Part shown: piece by piece, positions 57,602 through 64,000 of the stretch
Layout of the letters: the number at the start of each line of letters is the position of its first letter
Position numbering within the stretch: the first letter of the stretch is position 1
Assembly: GCA_036796975.1 (NCBI GenBank)
Contig: DAIRBY010000016.1
Span: 1-64,000, forward strand
From: UBA8190 sp003453695
GTDB taxonomy: Bacteria; Actinomycetota; Acidimicrobiia; Acidimicrobiales; UBA8190
DNA length: 64,000 nucleotides
Reading direction: 5' to 3'
Program-made: the position numbers and the translations under genes
Notes under the pieces: model-generated
Told to the model about the DNA's origin: nothing
What the model saw: the letters and a program-made list of their open reading frames with translations, nothing else
The model's database searches: none

Positions 57602-60265
57602 TCAGTGCTCAGGCGTGGAGGGTGCCGTCTCCGATGCGGCGTGCTCCGCCACCCACACCTGCAGTGCACCGGCCGCTTCCTGGGCTGACGCCAGGTGGTC
57701 CGCCGCCGATCCGTTGCCGTCAGTGACGATCCCGACCAGCTCTCGATCCGGGTCGACGGCCACGTCGTCGAAGGCCCCTTCGGCCCCGCCGGGAACCGTC
57801 ACGGCGGACGCCGGCTCAGGTGTCCGCGGCTGCTCGAACTCAAAGGGCTCGGGAATCGGGCGCAGCATGCCCCGGCTGACCCAGCCACGCTTGGGGTCGT
57901 CCGCCCACACCAGCACGGGCGGCAGGACCACCAGTGCGCTCAGCAGCGCCACGCCGACATTGAGCGCCACGATGATCCCGAAGTCGCGCAGCAGTGGCAT
58001 GGGAGAGGTGGCGATGACGGCGATGCCGGCGATGGCGGTCCCTGCCGACACCAGGAAGGCCCGCCCGGTGCGTGCAGCGGTGACGTGCATGGCGTCGGCT
58101 GGTTCGTGGCCGCGGTTCCGCTCCTCCACGAAACGCAGGAGGATGAGCGAGGTGAACTCCGTGCAGACGGCCACCACCAGAGGACCGGCGACTGCGGTCA
58201 TGGGGCTGAGCTTGATCCCGAAGGCGATGGCGATGAGTGACACCGCTCCGACGGCGACGAGGACCGGGATGAGCGACAGCAGGGATCGAACCACACTGCG
58301 CAGCCGGAGCACCAGCCACAGCCCCACGAACAGCAGAGCGAGGTTGGTCAGGACGACCCGTGAGGAAGCCAGGTTCTGCAGCAGGCCAACGCCCACGATG
58401 GCGATGCCTCCGGGGGCGACGGACATGCCGGGCGGAGCGTGCTCATGCTCGAGATCGTTCACGATGGGCACGAGGTCGGACAGGGTGTTGGTCTTGGTCC
58501 GGAAGATGATGTTCAGGGCCTGCCCCCCCTGCGCCGACGTCGTTCGTTGGATGGAGGGCGTGCTTCCGAGGAAGAGGGCTTCCACCTGCGGACCGGTGGG
58601 TGGGACCTCCGACGCCCCGGGGACAGCGAGGACTTGATCGAGGCTGTTGACGATGCCGGTCGGCGGATAGAGGACTTTCGGGTACTTGTCCACGAGACGG
58701 TGGGACAAGGCGACGACGTAGTCCACCGTCCGATCACTGAAGGGCTGGTTGGTAGAGACCACGACGCCCAACTCGTTGTCGGAGCCGCTGGCCGACTTCA
58801 GGGCGTTGATGTCCTTTATGGCCTGCGAGTGCGGGTTGAGCCATTGGATGGGGTCGGTCTGGAGGACGAGCTTGCCCTCCAGGGCCACACCGGCGACGAA
58901 GATGGCGATGGAGAGCACGGCTGCGGGGACGGCAACTCGAGGGGAGAGGCTGCCGAGCCACACCACGATGCGAGCCAGCCGGCCGTGGGAGAAGTCCTTG
59001 CCTCGGGTCGGCGACTTGTACTCGCGAATGCCGAGGATGGCGAGGGTGGCGATCATGCTGCACACGCACACCGCCACGATGCCGACGACGAGCAGCGAGC
59101 CGAACTGACGGATGACCGGGATGTGGGCGAACCACAGAGCGGCGAAGGCGAAGACGGCGTCGAAGGTGACCACGAGCAAGGCAGGACCGAGGCCACGGGC
59201 GGCGGCCTGCACAGGGTGCGCAGCTCGGTCGAGGACGACCTCCTCCTCGATGCGCGAATGCATCTGGATGGCGTAGTCCATGCCCACGCCGAGCAGCACG
59301 GGGAGCGCGGAAATGGTGGCCAGGGTGAGGGGGATCCCGAAGAAGCCCACCAGGCCGAAGGCCCAGACCATGCCGACGGCCACGATGGCGAACGGAAGCA
59401 GCCGCCACCGCACGTTGAAGAGGAGCAGGAGGATGACCACCATGACCACGGCGGCGATGGCACCCAGCACCAGGATGCCGCCCTTCAGATAGCTCTGGAT
59501 CTCTTTGAGCACGGCGGGCACGCCGGTCGTGATCGTGGTGGCGTTCTGGAACTGGGCGGTGGCGATGATGGCGTTCACGCTGGCGGCCGCGGTCGACTCC
59601 TGGGCGATGGTGAGGTTGGGCTGGAGGTAGACGGCGAAGAGGGCGTGGTGGTTATTGGGAATGACAGCCTGGAGCTCGGTGCGGATGGCGCCGTTGTTCT
59701 CGTGGACCAGAAAGTCGACCCAGGCGGGATTGGAGAGGTTCTGCTGGTCCGTGGGGACGCGTACGAGACGCTGGTACTGGGCGCCCAGGTAATTGAGGCG
59801 CGCCGTCTTGCCCTTTGGCGACGGGTCCTTCCCGATGGTTCCCCCGACGATCGAGGCCGCCGGCGTGTCGAAGGGATTCCCGTCAGGGCTCTGCAGGAGG
59901 GTGGAGGTGATCGACATGGCGTCGAGAGGGGAGACCTCGGAGTACACCCAGTGGTCAGCAGCCAGCCTGGCGTCAAGGGACTGCATCAACTTGATGTTGT
60001 GGGGAGTGAAGAAGTCGTCGATGGTCTTCCCGGGGCTGAAGGTGATCAGGGTGGCCATCGGGTCGCCGCCGAAGAGAGACTCGTAGCGCGTGTTGTCGAT
60101 GTAGGCGCGGTCGGTCTTGTTGAGGTAGTCAGAATTGCTGGTGGAGAAGTGCAGTGAGAAGAGCCCGATGCCGAGCACGAGGGTGACGAGCAGGCCGATC
60201 GTCCCGACCATGCCGGCGTGCTTGCCGAGATTGAGGCCCAACCACTCCCAGTACCGTCGCATCAC
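57602..60265 (-). CDS. MMPL/RND family transporter
   Basis: An 887-residue transporter with twelve predicted helices in two repeats. Each half starts with one helix, a large extracellular domain and then five helices (for instance GILVLGAIAAVVMVVILLLL and LALLFVGLWLVLRLRSVVRS). Sensor-like motifs are MDYAIQMHSRIEEEV in the first half and AVCTEFTSLILLRFVEER in the second, the expected acidic positions for proton coupling. It resembles HpnN-type hopanoid transporters and MmpL lipid exporters. A 110-residue Pro/Ala/Glu-rich cytoplasmic tail is present. The regulator gene is directly upstream on the same strand. Confidence 0.9.
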   Translation of the reverse strand: MMRRYWEWLGLNLGKHAGMVGTIGLLVTLVLGIGLFSLHFSTSNSDYLNKTDRAYIDNTRYESLFGGDPMATLITFSPGKTIDDFFTPHNIKLMQSLDARLAADHWVYSEVSPLDAMSITSTLLQSPDGNPFDTPAASIVGGTIGKDPSPKGKTARLNYLGAQYQRLVRVPTDQQNLSNPAWVDFLVHENNGAIRTELQAVIPNNHHALFAVYLQPNLTIAQESTAAASVNAIIATAQFQNATTITTGVPAVLKEIQSYLKGGILVLGAIAAVVMVVILLLLFNVRWRLLPFAIVAVGMVWAFGLVGFFGIPLTLATISALPVLLGVGMDYAIQMHSRIEEEVVLDRAAHPVQAAARGLGPALLVVTFDAVFAFAALWFAHIPVIRQFGSLLVVGIVAVCVCSMIATLAILGIREYKSPTRGKDFSHGRLARIVVWLGSLSPRVAVPAAVLSIAIFVAGVALEGKLVLQTDPIQWLNPHSQAIKDINALKSASGSDNELGVVVSTNQPFSDRTVDYVVALSHRLVDKYPKVLYPPTGIVNSLDQVLAVPGASEVPPTGPQVEALFLGSTPSIQRTTSAQGGQALNIIFRTKTNTLSDLVPIVNDLEHEHAPPGMSVAPGGIAIVGVGLLQNLASSRVVLTNLALLFVGLWLVLRLRSVVRSLLSLIPVLVAVGAVSLIAIAFGIKLSPMTAVAGPLVVAVCTEFTSLILLRFVEERNRGHEPADAMHVTAARTGRAFLVSAGTAIAGIAVIATSPMPLLRDFGIIVALNVGVALLSALVVLPPVLVWADDPKRGWVSRGMLRPIPEPFEFEQPRTPEPASAVTVPGGAEGAFDDVAVDPDRELVGIVTDGNGSAADHLASAQEAAGALQVWVAEHAASETAPSTPEH

Positions 60266-60313
60266 GCCCCCGTGGTGATGACGCTCGGTCGCCCCCCGAC
60301 GGCCGACCCGCGC

Positions 60314-60319
60314 ATAGTA
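60314..60319 (-). promoter_or_regulatory. -10-like element (TACTAT) upstream of the MMPL gene
   Basis: On the minus strand TACTAT lies about 50 bases before the MMPL ATG, so the transporter may also have its own promoter. Confidence 0.3.
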
Positions 60320-60339
60320 GGTGCTTCGATTTCCTCCTG

Positions 60340-61896
60340 CTACGCCGGCGCCTTGAACATTCCGTCCACCGAGGCGTCGAGGGGGATGGATCCGTTGGCG
60401 ATGGCGACGGCGGCCAGCTGAGAGCTCACGTTCAGCTTTCTGAGGATGGATCGAATGTGGGTCCGTACGGTGCTGAGGGCCACCACCTGCTCGGAGGCGA
60501 TCTCCGTCGCCGAGCGCCCGCGCATCATCTGGTGGAGCACCCGGCGCTCAGCCGGCGTGAGCTCCACCAACCCGTGGTAGGGAGCCGGGAACCTCCGCAG
60601 ATCGGCTCCGCTGCCGTTCCCGTTGCCTGAGCGCATCTTGTGGGCCAAGCGCGTCAGCTCGTTGGGCAGGCTCTCGAGGTCGAACAGACCGGTCGCCCCT
60701 TCCTCGACGCAGGCGGCGACGGCCATGGCGCTGGCGCCGAAGCTCACGGCGACCACCGGCGAGCCGGCCTGGACGAAGCGTCGGGTGAGATTTGCCGCCG
60801 CTTCCCACGGGTCGACGCGCTGTTCGTTGCCTGGCGGGGCCGGCTCGGGATGGAGCACGACCACGACGGCGTGAGGCTCCACGACGTAATGGTCGAGAAG
60901 CGCGGTCTCGATGGAATGCGACGTAGACATCGAGGGCATGGCCCCAACCCGGCGAGCCATGGAGGCCACGGCGGCGGCCCCGAGGCGGGCGGCCCGCGGT
61001 GGTAGCGGTTCGGGATCGACGATGAGCACACGCATGGCGGCGTCGCGGCTCCTCGGTCGTTCCGGATGGACGGTCGGGGTGGAGAACAAGACCTCCTCCG
61101 ACGGACCGGAGGTCCCACGCGCTCCCTCTTCGCCCAGGGGCACGAGGACTCGCCGCACCAAGCGGGGCCGGGCACTGAAATGCGCCGCCAGGCGCTCACC
61201 GTGGCCCAACGATCCCGACACCGGAGGGGCCAGTCCCTCGGGTACTCGGGCGACGGCGACGGGGAGGGGAGTGCCGGTTGGAGAGCGCCGATGGTGGCGC
61301 GCCGAACGGATGGAGGCGATGGCCGCGCCCGTGACCGCCGAGGGTTCGAGGTCGTCGGGGGCGACGCCGATGCCCACCGCAACCTCGACCTGTGTCGAGG
61401 TGGACCCCACGACGAGATGGTCGCCCATGGCCCGCGCCAGCCGGCGGCCGAGCGTGCTCGCCGGGATGCGATGCGCCCCGTTGCCGAAGCACACGGCGAG
61501 GCGCGACCCGCCGAGCATGCAGATCCAGTCGCCCGGGCGCACGCAGCCCTCCATGCGCCGGACAGCCAGGTCCCACAAGACGTTCGGAGCCGGCGCCGGG
61601 TCTTCGCCGGCCACTGTCTCGACGTCGACGCAGGCGATGATCCGGCAGCCCGGGCTCGGCGCCCAGTTGCGGCGCTCGTCCGATGCGCGCTCGTCGGGAG
61701 GCGGGAGGAGCCGACTCGTGAGACGAGCGTCCTCTTCCATGGCCGCCCGCACCGCCGCCGGAGTCAGATGCTCCGTCGGCAGACCGTGTGATGCCGGACC
61801 TTGCTCCTCACGCCCCCCCGGGACGAAGGCGACCATCGTGCCCCCCGCACTCGCCATCCTCTGCTGTCGCCCTACCAGCTGGTAGCCCCGCACCAT
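60340..61896 (-). CDS. LuxR-type regulator with degenerate GGDEF and receiver-like domains
   Basis: A 518-residue fusion. Residues about 84-196 look like a GGDEF domain: VRPGDWICMLGGSRLAVCFG has the flanking pattern but GGSRL (129-133) replaces GGDEF, and VEVAVGIGVAPDD follows as in diguanylate cyclases, so catalysis is unlikely. Residues about 288-420 resemble a response-regulator receiver (MRVLIVDPEPLPP) but HAVVVVLHPEP lacks the phospho-Asp. A LuxR HTH is at 446-500 (LTPAERRVLHQMMRGRSATEIAS, VRTHIRSILRKLNV). It may sense a ligand instead of phosphate. A TACATT element close to the first ATG hints that ATG 61857 may be the start. Confidence 0.85.
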   Translation of the reverse strand: MVRGYQLVGRQQRMASAGGTMVAFVPGGREEQGPASHGLPTEHLTPAAVRAAMEEDARLTSRLLPPPDERASDERRNWAPSPGCRIIACVDVETVAGEDPAPAPNVLWDLAVRRMEGCVRPGDWICMLGGSRLAVCFGNGAHRIPASTLGRRLARAMGDHLVVGSTSTQVEVAVGIGVAPDDLEPSAVTGAAIASIRSARHHRRSPTGTPLPVAVARVPEGLAPPVSGSLGHGERLAAHFSARPRLVRRVLVPLGEEGARGTSGPSEEVLFSTPTVHPERPRSRDAAMRVLIVDPEPLPPRAARLGAAAVASMARRVGAMPSMSTSHSIETALLDHYVVEPHAVVVVLHPEPAPPGNEQRVDPWEAAANLTRRFVQAGSPVVAVSFGASAMAVAACVEEGATGLFDLESLPNELTRLAHKMRSGNGNGSGADLRRFPAPYHGLVELTPAERRVLHQMMRGRSATEIASEQVVALSTVRTHIRSILRKLNVSSQLAAVAIANGSIPLDASVDGMFKAPA

Positions 61897-61969
61897 GGAA
61901 TGTAGCGCGTTCTAATCCGCTGCGGGCAAGGCCTCTTGCGACAACCCCGACTCCCGGCCCGGCCGTGGT

Positions 61970-63118
61970 TCAGAAGCTGCCCGGGAGGGCGGTACTGACG
62001 TGGGCGAAGAAGAGGAAGAGCGACCCCAGGACGAGCGGGGCGCCGATGACGAGCACTCCCAGCCGGAGCTGGGGTCGGAGGCTTCGCAGGCGCCGGACGA
62101 CGACCCAGCCGGCGGCCAGCACGACGGTGACAGCGCCCCACACGATGGTGAGCGCCCCCCCGCCCCCGCCCCCCGCCAGTGCTGCGTCGCCGGCGAGTGT
62201 GGCCCGATGGCGGGCGGGCGCCGGCGGCTCCGCCGGGACAGTCGTCGGTTGAGTGCCGGGCGGCGGTTGGCTGCCCACCAGGCTCGCCTTTACGATCAAG
62301 CGCTGGGAAGCGCTGTAGCGCGGGTTGCACGTCGTCAACGTGAGCGTCGGCTGGGGCGTCGGATCGAGGACCGACACATTGGTGGGGAGCACGGCGAAGG
62401 AGTCGGTCACGTCATAGGTGAAGGTGCCCTGAGTGGTCTGGACGTAGATCGGGTCCCCGGGCTGCAGCTCGTTCAGGTTGTAGAAGGGAGCCGCGTAGGT
62501 CGTCCGATGACCGGCGATCGATGCGTTGCCGCTCTCTCCGGGAAGCGGAGTGCCCGGGTAGTGGCCCGGACCCTGCTGGAGCTGGGCTTCGCCCACTCCC
62601 TCCACGATGGCGTCGTCGAGCCCGATCTTCGGGATGGACAGATACCCGATCGGGCCGCCGACGGCGGGGTCCCCGGTGACCGGGGCGACGTATCCCATGT
62701 ACCGGTCGATGCCGGGGTGGGAGTTCTCCTGCGGCGCCGGTGCTGCTTGTTGGGGGATCACCGGGACCGTCGTGGTCGTGGTGGACGTCGAGGTGGTTGT
62801 CGTCGCCCTGGCCGCCGGCCGCGTGGTGGCGGGTGTGGGTCGGGTGGTGGAGGTGGTCGGCGCCGTCGAGCTGACCGGTGAGCCGGCTGCGTTGCCGCCC
62901 CCTGCGCGAGGGACGACCTCTCTGCCGAGGAGGGCGGCGAGCTCGTGGCGAAGGTTGCTCTGGGCTCCGTGCTCGTAAAGGGCAGTGCCCCAAAGCTGGT
63001 ACGCGACGAAGGCGACCATGAGCAGACCCGCTCCCAGCAGGGCCGAGCCGAGACGGAGCAGAATCTTCGCCCCCCGCACGGTAATCGAGTGTAGGTCCGG
63101 GCGTGGCGTTTTCGGCAT
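61970..63118 (-). CDS. Class E-like sortase
   Basis: A 382-residue sortase. Membrane helix at about 18-43, a Thr/Ser/Pro linker (about 80-130), then the catalytic domain: YLSIPKIGLDDAIVEGVG, GNASIAGHRTTY (His204), LTLTTCNPRYSASQRLIV (Cys264, Arg273). HRTTY and TLTTC are typical of class E sortases, which anchor LAxTG proteins. The C-terminal region has two more helices (about 325-375), unusual for sortases. ATG 63118 is used; an upstream ATG adds 21 residues without similarity. No adjacent gene encodes a clear substrate; the AVHTG protein at 34321 could be one. Confidence 0.9.
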   Translation of the reverse strand: MPKTPRPDLHSITVRGAKILLRLGSALLGAGLLMVAFVAYQLWGTALYEHGAQSNLRHELAALLGREVVPRAGGGNAAGSPVSSTAPTTSTTRPTPATTRPAARATTTTSTSTTTTTVPVIPQQAAPAPQENSHPGIDRYMGYVAPVTGDPAVGGPIGYLSIPKIGLDDAIVEGVGEAQLQQGPGHYPGTPLPGESGNASIAGHRTTYAAPFYNLNELQPGDPIYVQTTQGTFTYDVTDSFAVLPTNVSVLDPTPQPTLTLTTCNPRYSASQRLIVKASLVGSQPPPGTQPTTVPAEPPAPARHRATLAGDAALAGGGGGGALTIVWGAVTVVLAAGWVVVRRLRSLRPQLRLGVLVIGAPLVLGSLFLFFAHVSTALPGSF

Positions 63119-63345
63119 CGCTGGTGAGCGACTTTCGTCTGCGGCTGCGGTGCGCGACATATGGTGGAAGCGCACCGGAGGGGGGCCCGAGTGCCGACCA
63201 CGCAACGACGACGCCAGCGCGGACGACGGCACCACCGCCCCGCGCCGCTCCGCCCCGTCGCCGTTGCAGTCGTGTCCGAGAGAAGAGGGGTGCCGACTCG
63301 TCAGGCCCAGAGCCGGTCATTCGGCGAGCTCCCGGGAGCAATGCG

Positions 63346-63948
63346 GTGGGTCTCCTTGCTTGCGGGCTGGCCCTGTTCGTGGTGATCCTCTTCGTCAGAG
63401 GTGGGCCGCCGCCCACGTCGGTGGACACGGCGTCGGTGGTCCAGCCCACCACGGATCTCTCCCGGGGCCATCTCGCTGAGGCAGCGCCGTTCGTGATCGG
63501 AGACGCGTCTCAAACCCTCAGGGACCTGGCCGACACGTTCGTCATCGGCCAGGGGTCCACCCAGACAGGCACGGTCGTCGGTCTCCTCCACGTCTCGGGG
63601 TCGACGAGGCTGGCGCTCTCCAGGGATCTGCCCATCGTGACTTCCTTCGCCATGTCGATCTGGGCGCGGTCCAGGGTGGGCCGAGGACTGCTGCGGCCGG
63701 GGCCGCTCATGGGCCTGTGCCTGGCGTGCCTGGCCACCCGCCTCGTCTTCGAAGTCACCGTCCAGAGCTACTACCTGCTCGCCGTGAGCGCCGGGCTCCT
63801 CGCCTTGGACCTCAGCCGGCGCCGGCTGCTCTGGCGATCCTTCGGCTGGGTTGCGCTGAGCAGCGCCTGGCTGGCGGGCGTCGGCCTCGATTCGTCCCTG
63901 GGCCGGCATGCGGCCGTCTACTTCGCCCTGGCCCGGGCGCCCTGGTGA
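63346..63948 (+). CDS. Putative integral membrane protein (start uncertain, possibly truncated)
   Basis: A possible 200-residue membrane protein. An N-terminal helix GLLACGLALFVVILFV is followed by a polar extracellular segment and then helices such as MGLCLACLATRLVF and YYLLAVSAGLLALDLS, with a final FGWVALSSAWLAGV. The arrangement (first helix, short loop, only the last few helices) resembles a large multi-helix transferase with its middle missing, but no motif proves it. GTG 63346 is the first start after the sortase promoter region; the same frame is open back to 63103. Confidence in the exact limits is low. Confidence 0.4.
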   Translation: MGLLACGLALFVVILFVRGGPPPTSVDTASVVQPTTDLSRGHLAEAAPFVIGDASQTLRDLADTFVIGQGSTQTGTVVGLLHVSGSTRLALSRDLPIVTSFAMSIWARSRVGRGLLRPGPLMGLCLACLATRLVFEVTVQSYYLLAVSAGLLALDLSRRRLLWRSFGWVALSSAWLAGVGLDSSLGRHAAVYFALARAPW

Positions 63949-64000
63949 TCGGACTTCTCGAGGTCCAGGCTCAGGTACGCCTGAGACGGGTCTAATTGCC

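Noticed and set aside
58439..60157. A 572-residue plus-strand frame opposite the MMPL gene
   Set aside because: Composition is Asp/Gly/His/Val-rich as in other antisense frames, with no helices or motifs; the minus-strand MMPL gene is clear.

Overview
The window is very GC-rich, gene-dense chromosomal DNA from an actinobacterium. An acidimicrobial lineage is a guess, not a demonstrated assignment. Pointers to Actinomycetota are a mycothiol S-conjugate amidase (mca), a full mce lipid-import operon with its own ATPase, an actinobacterial DUF2469 protein, a PspA-HtpX-PspAB stress cluster, two luciferase-like (possibly F420-linked) oxidoreductases, an HU protein with a long Lys/Ala tail and class E-type sortases. 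I see no rRNA, tRNA, CRISPR array, insertion sequence or phage gene. Two 10-base N runs (4876-4885, 49290-49299) are assembly gaps; the first splits smc and the second cuts the end of an alpha/beta hydrolase.

Layout. 1-12144 is a conserved housekeeping block on the plus strand: plsX (partial), acpP, rnc, mutM, smc, ftsY, ffh, rpsP, khpA, rimM, trmD, rplS, a DUF2469 gene and a yraN-like gene. It covers lipid synthesis, RNA processing, chromosome segregation, SRP targeting and ribosome/tRNA maturation. 12218-22162 is metabolic and competence-related: enoyl-CoA hydratase, nucleosidase, cupin, yifB/comM-like ATPase, dprA, NYN nuclease, luciferase-like oxidoreductase, ald (minus), fumC, a pterin dehydratase and an unknown protein with a DHYDADG motif. 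22324-24757 (minus) is pspA-htpX-pspAB, divergent from mca. 25932-31492 is a mixed set: SCP2, YdjC-like deacetylase, LLM oxidoreductase, TIGR01777-type epimerase, slipin, purE and a DsbA-like protein.

The most distinctive part is 31650-48257. On the minus strand an ECF sigma factor with a transmembrane helix and a 170-residue Ser/Thr/Asn/Gly tail is coupled to an MceG-type ATPase. Divergently, the plus strand carries a secreted protein with a sortase-like sorting signal (AVHTG), a sortase with a C-terminal extension, and a membrane-anchored low-complexity protein whose tail resembles that of the sigma factor. After a 400-base regulatory gap comes the mce operon: two YrbE permeases, six MCE proteins and one Mce-associated protein. 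I infer that this is one envelope module in which the sigma factor may sense the surface and the ATPase powers the mce importer.

48331-56815 holds a RecB-type Fe-S nuclease, the cut hydrolase, a MacB-like permease/ATPase pair, a Baeyer-Villiger-type monooxygenase, a Tat-exported phospholipase C-like protein and a two-domain VOC protein. 56917-63118 (minus) carries HU, an MMPL transporter, a regulator fusing a degenerate GGDEF, a pseudo-receiver and a LuxR HTH, and a second, canonical class E-like sortase. The last gene is a poorly defined membrane protein.

A recurring signal is a TANNNT hexamer (mostly TAGNNT) 6-10 bases upstream of a start codon (smc, ftsY, ffh, enoyl-CoA hydratase, ald, fumC, mca, YdjC-like, purE, phospholipase C), which suggests that leaderless mRNAs are common here.
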